From positions 496,001-560,000 of the forward strand of contig JAYKXP010000023.1 in the NCBI GenBank assembly GCA_037176845.1: a stretch of 64,000 nt of DNA, in the 5' to 3' direction. The notes beneath the pieces are model-generated. The model made no database searches, was not told the origin of the DNA, and worked only from the letters and a program-made list of their open reading frames with translations. Below are positions 47,393 to 59,184 of this stretch, in pieces. Position 1 is the stretch's first letter. Each line of letters starts with the position of its first letter. The translations under genes were made by a program, and so were the position numbers. This stretch comes from Paramarasmius palmivorus (lineage: Eukaryota > Basidiomycota > Agaricomycetes > Agaricales > Marasmiaceae).

Positions 47393-47769
47393 TCAATGAC
47401 AGCGCTACAGATCCAAATCAGCTCAGCGCTCAGGGTCTAAATTAGCACTTGTTACTTACACCTATACCCCCGGATTGCAACGGAACACATATGCATCCCG
47501 TAGGACCCCACCCATCACAGTCGGAGTCCTTAGAGCAATATCCCCCACAGGATTGACGTTGAGAAAGGGAAGTACGAATCCCATGCTAGTAAGTATTATG
47601 ATCAGGGAAAGTGACCCTGTAAACAGGTTGAATGTTTTCACCTCTGCAGGAGCAGCCATCTAGACAGTTATAATTGAGTAAATTCAACGTCTCGAAAAGG
47701 GTGAAGAACACCCACTGAACGGAATACAAAAAGCGTTAAGAGTATAAGAAGAGAAAGGTTGAATTGCAT
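47393..47769 (-). CDS. Small secreted six-cysteine peptide, copy 4 (69 aa, four exons)
   Basis: Exons on the minus strand are 47769-47716, 47659-47642, 47585-47460 and 47404-47393, all phase 0. Exon 1 is a signal peptide (MQFNLSLLILLTLFVFRS), exon 2 encodes MAAPAE, exon 3 begins HGIRTSLSQRQ and carries SCGGYCSKDSDCDGWGPTG then C-x-C, and exon 4 encodes RCH-stop. Cysteine spacing is C-x3-C-x5-C-x7-C-x-C-x10-C by my count, with the middle resembling squash-type trypsin inhibitors (CSKDSDC). A TATA-like TTTATA is present upstream (plus strand near 47818). Function is inferred only; protease inhibitor, defence or effector peptide are options. Confidence 0.75.
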
Positions 47770-48181
47770 TGCAAGGTCGAGTGGCGAGTGATTTGTGAAT
47801 GAGGTGGGTCTGCGGGGTTTATATCGCACGGTTGAATGTCCAGGTACAAGGGTACATTGGGTAACTGTGCCTATCATTCACATCTGTAGTTCTAGCGGGA
47901 GTTCGAGAGTAAATATAGAAGAGGGTTTACCGCATTGAAGGATGGCTAGTGACGTTTGAGCGACTGTAGCTGAGCCTAGACTCCAGCGCTCGCTGTTCAT
48001 TAAACTTGACAGTTAGAGACATTGAGGGGTATAACAAGAGGTACTCGTTACAGCTCTTTAACAGTGACGGCGAAGTGCATTCCTTGATTTACGCACTTGT
48101 ACATAGGCAAGGTCCGGCCATCGAACGACTGCTCCTTCGAATGGCTATCAACAAAAAAAGGTTAAAAGACGCCACGGAATT

Positions 48182-48276
48182 AACCCACCCGCGAAGGTCG
48201 AATTCGCAGCCTTCAGATCCTAATCAAAGAGCCTATTATAAGAGTCAGACGCTCTATCCTATTGAGCTAGGCGGGC
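48182..48276 (-). pseudogene. tRNA-Lys(CUU) pseudogene with intron
   Basis: Full-length relative of 31825-31919 with the CTT anticodon and intron. One extra G in the 3' acceptor strand and a mismatch in the anticodon stem (TCTGA against TCTGA) make it unlikely to fold properly. Confidence 0.65.
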
Positions 48277-48289
48277 TGGGCAGATTCCG

Positions 48290-50100
48290 ACGTGGTGATT
48301 CGCTACATTGCTGGCGATCCGCGGAGATGCGTGGGAAATGTTCCTGAACTGGGTTTAGGGTTCCAAGTTTGTCTTTTTTGGCTTTGGCGTCCATGACCAT
48401 CGTCCCCCAAAGACTCTTCCACCCCTCGTTTCATCCTATGGGTCACCTCGACGCTCTAAGTGAGCGAGATTGACACGCTGCACCATTCGTTCTCCTGACC
48501 ACAACGACACCCAAGGTCTTTTCAAGCGGCATGCTCGTTCGTTGGCATAACTCGTCAGTCCCGTTCTACTGCTCTTTTGCTCATTACTTACACACCCAAT
48601 CACAATTTTACTCCTGCCTAATCACATATTAGTCATGGAGTTGGATTGGGAAACCGGATTTGGGGGAGGACGTGGCACCCACAAACGATCGTCACCACGA
48701 CCATGGAAGGGCTGGCACCATGAGGATAACGTATGTTTGATCTACCTCTATGGTTTAATATCTCATCGATTACGCACATATAGCCCTTCTACAGGAACAT
48801 AACGACAGATAACCCTTTGCTCGATTACACCCGCGTCAACGCCGAAGTGAAAGACGAATAACAAAGGATATGTGGGAGAAGAATAGGAAGGGAGATTTTG
48901 AGAGGCCATTTTCTGTGTTATTCACCAGCGAAAGAACGACGAAGGTATGTCAGATCCTCCTCACTCGTTCTTGTACTTACTCTTTCATAGGCACACTCCA
49001 CTTCCTGGAATGCTTAACCTGCACGCGTTCCCAAAGATGCCTCTACTCCACCTCTCTATCTTTCCTCTATCTTTCCTCCCCGACAAAGCAAGGCATGACC
49101 AACACCCGTCATCCTCCTTCGATCCCCTTTCCATACAGCTCACCGGGTCACTCGGCTCTCAAACTCTTCCTACTCGTGAACCGACCCATCGATGTTATGA
49201 CACCTACGGATAGGCTACTTTGAAAACCTCCTCCCACAATATCAAAGGTCATTTTGGTTGTTTCTCCTCTCACATTCACAAGGATAACTCGGTACGTGAC
49301 ATTTCCTTTCGTTTCCATACTTTATGAGCCGACCCACTCCCAGGTTTTCGACCTTTCCATGGATTTCAACTCGTTCGATCTTTGACCATGAATTCGGAGG
49401 CTTTGGAAGCTAAGAAGTGTAGAGACATCCAAAGCGAATGTTGGGCGTTAAAGTGATCGGTCGCGTTCTTCGCCTACAATCACCCCCGTTTTGCCTTTCA
49501 TATGGCCACTCACTTGATACGGTGCTCAGAGCATGAAGGTATGTCTAATCCTTCTCTCCCGACAGATAATAATACTTACTTTGTTGTAGATTCCAGCCCC
49601 CTCCAAATCCATGAACGTTACGTCATTCTTCTCTCTTGATCTTCTCCTTATCACAGCCCCCCCACCGCCGACATTCATGCTTCGTGCTCAATCAACGTTC
49701 CCAGCTCCAAGCCTCGGACGTGAGCCTCTCACTCCGAGAGGACCAATAAATGACGGTGTTATTCACAGGAGTCACCCTCATACCTTCTATCATACTGCGT
49801 TCCTTTCACGTAAACAAATAGGGATGTCTGATTTCGATCCGGTGTCGCATAGAGGAGACCGATAACTACAGTAGGCCGATGGTGGCATTAGTGATCGTCG
49901 TTTGGGGAAAGAATGAGTTTGTGAGGAGAGATTCCGTGGCCTTGTGTTACTCCCACGACAATCTAACAGTTGTCGTGCTCTCTCGGCCTTTGGCCCTCGC
50001 GTTTCGAGCCCTTCGCCGACGTACAAGTCGCCTTACACTCGGAAGATCTCGGCTTCCGAAGCACCAAGCGCCTGATTGGCTCACCTGGTCATAGATTGTA
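48290..50100 (+). repeat. Duplicated repeat block (unit 5), coding status uncertain
   Basis: Has CTGGGTTTAGGGTTCC at about 48348 and a short frame MELDWETGFGGG at about 48634, the counterpart of MEF..DWETTF in unit 1. Several GT...AG-like gaps follow (for example 48945-49000). The downstream part is more diverged and has no recognisable domain. Confidence 0.45.
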
Positions 50101-50552
50101 CTTTTAGTCATCATTCTTTCCTTACTATGGCTAGAGAATAAGCTGTTGTCGATGCGGATGAAGCAGAGCATGGGCGAGAATCTGCGTGGTCTTTGCACAG
50201 CACTCGACATGTGGTGGGTGCAACCTGATCGCTGAGCGAGGCGCCCAGGAAGCCATCTGTCACATGTCATTTCTGACAGGGAGTAGATCGTCGGGAAGGC
50301 GGTGACGGATCTTCTGAAAATAATGGATATTGCAGTGTGATGAAACATACTTATAGCATGCTGGCAAGTACCTCATCACGTTTGAAGTCATCGATGAGTC
50401 CTGAGCACACGTGGTATCCTTATTGCGAGTGGAACGACTGGATATTTGGTAGATAGAGTGCGACACTTGGCCACCTCCACCCACATCATATTAATTCGCA
50501 TCCTCGTCCAGGCTCTTTCACCGAAAAACCAATCCGTCGACAACTTGAGCGT

Positions 50553-50778
50553 CTATGCAAGCTTCTCATCATTTATACAGTCTCCGGACTATCATTACCC
50601 GTTTACCCGGAACGCTAGTATATAAATCAGCTCGTATCCTTATCTTCATTAGTCTTATCTTGCCCCTGGCCAGTACCTCGACCTACGCTGTTATAAAACC
50701 TCGTAGTGTCCAGATTACCGGTGTTCTAAGGCTCTCTAAGCTACCATACCTAGATGTCTCGTCTAGGGAGTCATTACA
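50553..50778 (-). mobile_element. Diverged LTR relic, related to the LTR at 28028
   Basis: On the minus strand it runs TGTAATGACTCCCTAGACG..., with CATCTAGGTATGGTAGCTTA, AGGTTTTATAAC and GGGTAAACGGGTAATG blocks in the same order as the LTR at 28028-28263. The distal end is diverged and I find no target-site duplication, so its borders are approximate. Confidence 0.65.
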
Positions 50779-51275
50779 GTAGCACTGTACTTGACATCAT
50801 CATCTATGTGCCTCGTGTCTTCTCCGTCTCTTTGACACTCCCTTGTTGTTGGTACTCCGGGGAACGAATATGAAGTCCGGCTCTATATCACTAGTGTACG
50901 GGAACGAAGCGCTGGCGAAATTGAAGCCATCACCTTTAAAATCGGAATGCCGCACAAACCCGGTATGTTACCCCCATCTGTTTCTTTTCGGCTGGTGCTT
51001 GTAAACCTCTTGACGCCGGAGATACTAATCTGTCTATCATTTTACCCATGATGGTACACGACCTTGAGGTATATATACCCAGATACCCCAAAGTGTAAAA
51101 CATGCCTGAAACCAATACCGAATGCATTACAGTACAGACAAGCAAAATCGTGCGAGGAACCGAGGCGAGCCCTTTCCAAGTCAGCTTACTTGTCTCGCTC
51201 ATTATGAAATCTAGATTCAAGTCTTTCTTTATGGTAGGGTAGATATCTCTGGAAGATGGCCTTCGAGCTCAACAG
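50779..51275. other. Upstream region of multi-TM copy 3
   Basis: Probably contains its first exon. A frame reading EIEAITFKIGMPHKP before a GT donor at about 50963 resembles the N-terminus of copy 2, but no in-frame ATG could be assigned. Confidence 0.3.
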
Positions 51276-52555
51276 GCTGTCATAGGAACCTATACCGTTC
51301 TATTCGGGCTAAGCTTATATATCCTCGTCATAAAAAGATACATCGGAGTTCGACGCGGATGCCATCTGATTGTGATCCTACTCCTGTTCCTTTTGGCTTC
51401 CGCGGACGTCACGTTGTCATTGATACATGACAACTGGTTTTCGGATGTTCGTATCGCGGTAGAAGCGGGAACGAGCTGTGATGGGCTACCCTCATTGTAG
51501 TATGTTACTTTCCCAATCCTCCTCTCAGCAAGCACTATTGCATACTCACTTCGCAAATGTTAGCCGCAAGATGATCAGAGCACGGCTGGGACTGATTCTA
51601 GCAGTCAGGTAGTTCGTCAAACCCTGTGGTCTGATTGTGTGCTAATGCCTCTCGGCCGGGATATAGTGCGTTAACAGATACGATCCTGGTAAGAAACCCT
51701 CGGGTTACTGGAATGTATGACTCACTTGCGGTAGGTGTGGCGATGTTACATCGTGTGGGGAAGGAAATGGAAAGTTGTAATAGCACCCGGCATTCTTATG
51801 GTTATATCATATGGTATATTGCTCTGCCATCAAATTATCAAGGCTAACACGTTCCTAGTCGCCGCAACCGTGTTCTGTATTGGCCATCCATTACCAAAGA
51901 ACTGGGTATCCGGACCAGTAGCGTTTATGGCGCATGGAGTTTTGCCTGCTGCGGCTTCCCTAAATACGTTCATATTGACAATGCTTATAGGTGAGTTTCT
52001 AGCTCATGCGTTGCTGATAATACACAAATCTTTGATTTAGCGACCAAACTATGGATCATCTTCCGCAATACGGGGGGCCACTTGGGGGAACAGCTAGCGC
52101 ACATGTACCGAGTAGTGTTGGCAATAACGTAGGCTATTCTATTATCGTCGCAAATCTGTGTGACCACAGCGTATGCCCCGCACTGTCAGTTTAGAATCCG
52201 GAATGCTATACTCAGGTTTCTTAATCGTCGTTGTGGCCACATATGCAGGAAACTCAGCTTACGAAGTACAAGATGGTTGGTCAGAAGGTCACTTGATTGT
52301 GTTTACACGGATGTGGACTCTCATTGCAGTGAGTTTATTCTATTTTGCACCGGAGATTGATTGTGATGACCTTTCTCTTAGGCGATAACGCCAACGATAA
52401 TTATCGTCAGAACTGCTCTCGGAATGAGCATCAACAGCTTTGAAAGCCCAACAGCCTCGATTCAAATCGACATGACTACACTCGATGATCAATCTGTTGC
52501 GTATTCGGACCCGAAAACTTCTCAGAAAAGAGCACGGAGGCATACACTTCATTAG
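51276..52555 (+). CDS. Multi-TM protein, Agaricomycete-expanded family, copy 3 (5' end open)
   Basis: The first clear exon begins at 51276 (AVIGTYTVLFGLSLYILVIKR), followed by HLIVILLLFLLASADVTLSL, LVYRCYIVWGRKWKVVIAPG, a long helix pair with AAASLNTFILTMLIG, then AHMYRVVLAIT, LESGMLYSGFLIVVVATYAG and AITPTIIIVRTALGMS. A polar basic tail follows, stop at 52553-52555. Six to seven membrane helices remain; the start exon was not fixed. Its 3' end is only 41 bp from the 3' end of the convergent F-box gene. Confidence 0.72.
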
Positions 52556-52596
52556 TGACTGTATCAACCGTAGGAACCGGCCATCAACGTATAGAG

Positions 52597-54256
52597 TCAC
52601 TCAAAACGTATATAATTTATCATATCCTTCCTCAATGCGACAACCCTCTCGTGAATCCATCTATTCTCTTCCCCGGCTAACATTGTATTCAACAAATTGA
52701 ACCCGACATTGTAGAACCAGGTATGGGCTTCGGAGCAGAGGCGCACATCCTCACGCGGTGGCGGGTTAGCCGAGACAAAGTTCTCAATATCAGAGAGAAT
52801 CTCGTCGAAATGTGGAAGATTCTTCATTGAATAAATGTCAACAATTACGAGTAGGTTAATAGAATCAACGTACCTCGGAAACAAGCTGAGATAGCATTTC
52901 AGTTCTTGGAACGCGATATAATAAACCGAGTGCAACTATTTGGAGCCTGAATCTCGCCTCCGCGGACACTTCATGGATGGGCGTTAGTTCCAAGCGCTTG
53001 TCTTGTGCCTTGGGCTGTACTTCATCAACATAGAAGCACTGAACGTACAACCGAGCTGCTCGTTGATCATACAGACTAATCAATGACGTGTCGCTATGCA
53101 GTGGCGGGATGTGAAGCTCGAGGTACTTCAAATTCGCCAAAAGCTCGTGACTAGCCAATGCAGAAAGAAGGTGGTTTCCGGTATATCCTCGAAGACAAAG
53201 TGTCCGAATATTCGGTGTATGAGAGAGTATCCTGATTAATGTTTGATCCATAGGTACGGTCGACTCTATCGAAAGGTGACAGATATTCGGACGTTCTGCC
53301 AGAAGTTGGCAGAGAGGATCGACATTAGTTTTCCAGCTGAGCCCCAGAATAGTAAGATTCCGGAGGTTCGGGAGGCTTAGCTTGCTGACGAACATGAATG
53401 GTGGTGAGAGTGACAGTGTATGAACGTGATTGAGAACTATCACATTTAAGGGTACTCCAGGCTCCATCGGAAGATCGAGCTCTCGAAGATACGGAAGATA
53501 AGAGAGTAAGTCAAATGTGCTCCCTGGCCTTCCGCCCCTTTCCATGGAAAGTGACCGAACTGAAATAAGCGTACGTTGAGCGAGATCTGTTGGTACATTT
53601 CGCACGTTCAACACATCTACTCGGTAGCTCTGCGGTGCATTGGAGGGAAAATCAGATATCGTCAAGTCCCGTAGTTTGGGAAGACTTCCTAATCGAAGGA
53701 AAGTACGAGCCGTTATTTTGTCTGGGCCTTCGACATCGATTGTCAAACTCCGCAACTGTGAGCCCTCCACTCCGTGATTCTGCTGTCCCAAAGGACTCCT
53801 GACATGGAGACACTTGTACACAAGACTGTGCCAACGGCTCGTTTCTGTAAAGGAGACGAGCTCCCTCCAAACGAGAAACGTCACCGAGTATTTAAGGCCA
53901 GGTTCTCGGTCGATGAATTTGATGTCAAGATCCTGTCCTCGAGAACGAGTCCTGACATTTTCAAAGACATAATGAAGTCGCTCCATCAATCTAGCCTCGA
54001 ATCCCTCCTTAAATTTCTCCGGAATGATGTTGAACTTTCGGGACATGTTTGACACCTGGGGCCGGTGGAGCGAATCAAGATCAAGGGATACCGATGTCCA
54101 TAACTTGGGATAATCAATCGCAACTGAGCGCCAAGTGCTGCAAACCCTGGTAATCGTCCAAGGTACATCGGAGAAGTCGAGGATGTAAGTGTTGTGACAG
54201 TGTTGAAAGATCTGGCATAGGATCTCAGTAACAACGGTTTGAGCGACACTTGACAT
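52597..54256 (-). CDS. F-box/LRR protein, 535 aa, one intron
   Basis: Exons 54256-52874 and 52821-52597, phase 0, intron GTACGT...AAG. The N-terminus carries a somewhat degenerate F-box (TEILCQIFQHCHNTYI...TRVCSTWRSVAIDYPKLWTSVSLDL). From residue ~165 come leucine-rich repeats (LRSLTIDVEG, LPKLRDLTIS, LPYLRELDLP, LPNLRNLTILGL, PNIRTLCLRGY, NLKYLELHIPP). The C-terminal exon (NLPHFDEILSDIENF...) is helical. The expected role is substrate receptor of an SCF ubiquitin ligase, as for the other F-box genes here; it is not a close copy of them. It looks intact. Confidence 0.85.
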
Positions 54257-54501
54257 GCTAAACCGAAATCAACCATGGGGTTTAAAAGTTTGAAGAACAT
54301 TACAGGAACATACATGGAAGCCGCGGATTGGGTGAGGTACAGCTGATGGTGGGTGTAGTTGACAAAGAGCTGTTTCGTGAGAACACACCCACATAACCAG
54401 CGATGCACGAGTCACTACCGAAGGAAGGTTTGTTCCGCGCCGTTCCGTTGCCGTTGGAATGTGACTTTCCCATACATTCATTAATTATAGATTCCGTCAA
54501 G

Positions 54502-55443
54502 TCATTTGTCGTAAAATACAAGCGCTCTAACTTCAATCGACTCCCTCGGCAAAACATCTGGTGGTGCGGAAAGGTCCTCAAACGCGGTGTGCGGAGTTAG
54601 AATAGCCACACTGTCCTCTTGAATGGAGTCAAAGCTACGCACAATAACTCAGGACCTTGTCTGATCTAGAGAGTGACACTCACCATTTAATGAGAACTAC
54701 TTCTGATGGTGTCATTCCCTTCACGTACTTCCATTGGTGGCTCGTATTGTATTTCACACCAAAGGTCTCGCCCGTCATGTCACGATAAACGAGCTCCGCA
54801 GGAACCAAATCTTCCTTATAATTGATGCTCCTAAAATCGCAGAGGGCCAAAGGCCAATCAAAAGCGGGGTGAGAGATCGGCCTCCACAAATTAACGATTT
54901 GAAATCGTCGCTTGAGCCTGTCTTCGGCCTCATCGGTGGCTAAGTGTCGACGAACCCTATTAATTGCAGAATGAGGGGTCTGATCAACATGAACCCGAGG
55001 CGCAGGACCTCGTTTCTTGGGATCTAGATCAGTGTTGTCATCCCTACGACGACGAATAGCTACACAGCATCCATTAAGTAAAGCAAGAAGACCATGAGAT
55101 GGTATCAAGACACACTGTGGTCAAATAGAACAACTTTAGAAGCACCAGTAAGCTGCTTGATAACCTCAATGCTCTCCGGATAGTACTCCTTTTCAATCTT
55201 GGTGTCATCCGTGAATGACGTATGGTTAGATGTATGCTGAATGAATTGGAAACCGGCATTATCGAGTGTAAAAGCCCCTTCCTGACCACGTATATTCTGA
55301 ATATCGACGACATGCTTCACCGAGGCGAAATTTATTTCGGGAATACCAGGAGGCGGTGGATATTTATAGGACCGCGCTTTAGAACCATCGGATGGAGGGG
55401 AGAAGTAGAACAAATTCGCTGACACAGTATCGAGGGTAGACAT
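54502..55443 (-). CDS. CmcJ/GA4-desaturase-family oxygenase-like protein
   Basis: Recognised from the family layout of fungal GA4 desaturase / CmcJ-like proteins. It starts MSTLDTVSANLFYFSPP (preferred start 55443; an upstream in-frame ATG at 55557 would add 38 residues). It continues with ITF-free N-terminal sheet segments, LDNAGFQFIQHTSNHTSF, VVLFDH, RVHVDQTPHSAINRV, FQIVNLWRPISHPAFDWPLALCDFRS, ETFGVKYNTSHQWKYVKGM, FDSI and a C-terminal TPHTAFED...ESIEVRALVFYDK. Two introns join three exons. The H-x-D (HVDQT) and later His residues (TPHTAFED) fit the metal-binding pattern of Fe(II)/2-oxoglutarate-type enzymes, an inference. Relatives act in secondary metabolism; no biosynthetic cluster is visible here. 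Confidence 0.8.
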
Positions 55444-55688
55444 TGCGATAGCGGTGGTGGAAAAGAAAGACTTGAGGGTGGGAAGAATCCCGAGGGATGT
55501 GGAGGCCAAATGCCGGTGATTGGTAACGATGATGGTACTTTCGCCATATCTCGTCATAGCCCTGTGACGCTCAGCAAATCGCAGACGTGTGAACTTTTCG
55601 TTTCACGCTCGAGTTATGACAATGGGTTCTGCGGAAGTAAATATATTCAATGTGCAGTCGAATATGTATGCTTACTGTAAGGCAAGCC

Positions 55689-57149
55689 TTAGGTAAGGTC
55701 AATATAACCTATGTGATTCCTTCTGCTTCCACTAAACATGTCCACGAGATATGGCCTTCTTCCTTGTGATGCCGTTCCAGAAGTCGCAGGGCCAAAACCC
55801 TTTTCTTGCATCGATCGCAAGGTGCTCTCCAGATCGCTCATGCTGATCCCAAGAGTAACCCGAACGATAATGATTGTTGAGGCAATGCCCTGAGCGAATC
55901 ATCAGTATATGCTGACTTGAATACAAGAGTCATACTGCAACTGAGGGCCAAGCCCTAACGAATGTCTTGACCACTTGACTTTGAATATAGAACGCGTCAG
56001 GGTCGTTTTGAGTAGCTTTGGACCAAAATATCCCGATTACCATACATGATGGTATAGTTAGAAAGATAGAGTACAGGACTCCGGACTCGAGGCTATAGAG
56101 GGTTATCATTTTACCACAGAGGTTGCAAGATAATGCGTACGTTGCAGCTATAACTGTCTTGTACATGTTCCTGGCTTTCGAGCCAAGGTAAGTGACTGCC
56201 TCTCGACTGATATGAATGATGCGGAAAGCTGGGGATGAGAATAAGGAAACCATCATTGTCCAAACAAATATCAATCTACCTATCAGTCCTGAAACAAGTA
56301 GGTTGTTGAGACCGATGGCCATTGCAGCGATGGCCATGGCGACACCCGGGGCAGAATGATCTTTCTCTCCGTTGAAAAAACGTATTGCCTGTGGAACGAC
56401 ATAATATGTGATGGCGATCGCAGCAACTAGGGGGTTCAGAACGTTGCTCGTCAAAATTCATGGAACTAGGAATACTAGACTTGCCATGACTACAGATATA
56501 GAAAACTAGCGGTAAGAAGATTACCTTCCATGATCTTCTCCACACCGTGAAGCAACGCCATAGCTTTGATGTGCAATATCAGCCACCGTAAAGAAGGAAA
56601 TCCCGATATCTTACCAAAATAGCGTCCGCTACTGCACTGCGTAAAAGATGAGTCGATGCTACCATCAGGTGTCCGTGGGCTCACCTCGAAGCTAACGAAC
56701 AGTACCATTGAAAATAGATAGCACCTTCGATATGTCCCGCCTTTGTGCCTGAATGACAACTATCATCGAGGATTAGTACAACTTGATTCTTCTCGGAGAA
56801 GTCCAAGGAGTACCTCATACACCATGTCAACACGTCCGAAGTGATACAGGCAACATTATCTGCTGAGGCGAGACAAAATAGCAGAGCAGCTAGGATAATG
56901 TTGTGGTTGCGTCTGGTGACCTCCCGTTTGTTGAAGATGTAGGCACAAATGCCAAACAGGGCTATATATATGCCTGTCAAAAGGAGCAAGAATGAGATTG
57001 TAATTCAATTTTCTTGCAGAAGAAACCGCACCGTATAGACCAAACTGTATCTAGAAGCCATAAGTCCCCATAATTAATAAGTGCGAGTGTACACTTACTC
57101 CGACGAGGATCATCTGAACGAGGGCTGCATCCGGAGTATGCTCACACAT
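55689..57149 (-). CDS. Multi-TM protein, Agaricomycete-expanded family, copy 4
   Basis: The start at 57149 gives MCEHTPDAALVQMILVG and a donor, then GIYIALFGICAYIFNKREV, NIILAALLFCLASADNVACI, RCFTVWRRSWKVIFLPLVFYICSHG, MAIGLNNLLVSGLIG, ARNMYKTVIAA, LESGVLYSIFLTIPSCMVIG, VRAWPSVA joined across an intron to GIASTIIIVRVTLGISMSDLES, and a polar tail ending at 55689. All family blocks are present, so it is the best complete model of the four together with copy 2. Function unknown. Confidence 0.78.
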
Positions 57150-59184
57150 TAGTATAATGCCTTACCCCCCTCTTTCGCCACCACTTAAATACCAAGGTTT
57201 CCGAGAAACCGACCCCTGTGCATGGAACCCCACAAACCACGGATTTAATTTCGGTATTGATAGATCCGCTCTCCTGCGATCACTACTTTGATCAACGGCA
57301 CGACAGGATGTATCCTTCTTTGGGATCCAATAGTGTATAAATCGAGTCACGAGTGACCCTCCGTGAATAACAATCGCTATTTCAGGTAAGAGAAGCGCAC
57401 TGCCGGCGGTGACATGTGCATTACAAGGTGCACGATAGCGAAACACGTGGGGCTTCGAAAAATTCCTTGCCAGTCATTCCACTCTTTGTGTATAAGGGGG
57501 ATCAATATTTAATCCAGCTATAATGAGGATAGACGTACCCCTTATTCCCAAGGCTCAAGGGGTATGAGGCAAGACGGCCATTCTCAGGCGTCCAGAACGG
57601 TTGGCGAGATGGTTAACAGCTAGCGGTGTCTCACTAGGGTGAGCACGGATGCTGACGGTAAGCAAAAAAGACACCCCCGCGCTTCCGAAGCTGTGTGTCC
57701 GACTACACAGCGTGTTCCCATGTCCAGGTAAAATCAAGGTAAAATGATTGTTCGTGCCACTATTGACCAAGATCATGCGTTCTTCCACCCCACAACATGG
57801 CAACATCGGCAACAAGACGTTCTTCTGCACGTCGGAATTGAAGTTAATCAATGTGTGCTGTCTTTCAATTGACCTAAGCACGTAGTACTACGTATCATGA
57901 TCAACCGGTTCTTGTCTCGTCCGTTTAGCCTCTTCAATCTCCTTTCTATCCATCATGTTAATGGATGAGAAACGGCAAAGATAGATAACAACAGTATTCA
58001 CTCACCGTCGTCCTCAGAGGAGCGGAATGGTTTTCTTAGCTAAGATCAAATACCCCTTTTGCACTCAGAGTATTCAGCAATCTCTTAATGTTGACGTTGT
58101 ATGTTAGAAGCAAAGGTCGGAAAGTCGGAACCGCTTGTCGGCCTCAATTTCTCCTACAGACACCGAGTTCCCGTCACGTGGGACTCACGCCTTCAAACCT
58201 TATAAATTATATTAATACTGCTATGGACGAATGAGGTCCCACAAGGGAACAGCCGGTTGGAATACCTAACTGTTGACACATGATCTCATAGGATCTGAAT
58301 CCTAAAGCGGCTGCAGGCCTGCCATTGTCTTGTGATACGTTATCGTTTGTGTATTTCATCTCGTTCGATCCCCAGTCCCAGGAATTGACTCTCCAACTTC
58401 CAAGCCAAGAGGACGACCCAAGGTGTGAAGTGGGGTAATGTTGTTTACAGTTTTGCCGATATACTTATTACTTGCGTGTAACACGTTCTCTTTAAGGCTC
58501 TGTTTGATAGCGAAATCCGATTCCGGATTTTGTGGCTGTACCTACCATAGATAGTAATCGACCAAACATGACCAATGATGTGGACGGAGCCCTGCGGAGC
58601 CTCAACTCTAGACTCCGGAACATTGCCTAATTTATTTCCAATCAATTGTCGCCCGACACCTCCCCACCTCAACATCACGAACTCTCCGGGGTAGAAGCCT
58701 GGATCTCACCCGGGGTAGCACCAGGGCTAGAGCCCTAAAACTCGTTTGGCCGACACCTGCGAAAAAATCCTTCAATAATTCAACTTTTCACTTTTCGGGA
58801 AACAGCCTGAGCCCATCAAAAACAACCCAAATCTGTGAGTCCGTCCATCAAAGTCACTCCTCCCTTTTCGTATCTGACATTATTCGATTACGCAGTCGTC
58901 CCGTCCATCCCGCCCCAGCGCTAGCCGCCGTTTTCATTTTGGGAAGGCGTCTAGACCATCCCCCCGCCATCACTCTGAGTCTAGTCACACATCGGTTCAA
59001 TGTCACGGCCAAAAAAAAAATCGCGCGTGGGACTTTGCTCCCTTCCATCATTCCCTCTCTATTCTTCCGAACACCTCAGCATTGGTCCGCCCTCTTCACG
59101 ATAGGCCGCCTCTTTCATGAGGCGGCTTATCTCTTTTTTCCATCACACTGATCCCGACCACAAATCAAGTCCGTCGAAAAGACT
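57150..59184. other. Intergenic, no supported gene
   Basis: Open frames on the minus strand near 57160-57880 lack domains. The last ~450 bp is the upstream region of the acidic protein and may include the left end of the KDZ element, but I could not find matching terminal repeats within the window. Confidence 0.4.

Noticed and set aside
50936..51220. Hydrophobic minus-strand frame (94 codons)
   Set aside because: Lies antisense to the presumed 5' exon and intron of the multi-TM gene; hydrophobicity alone is not enough.
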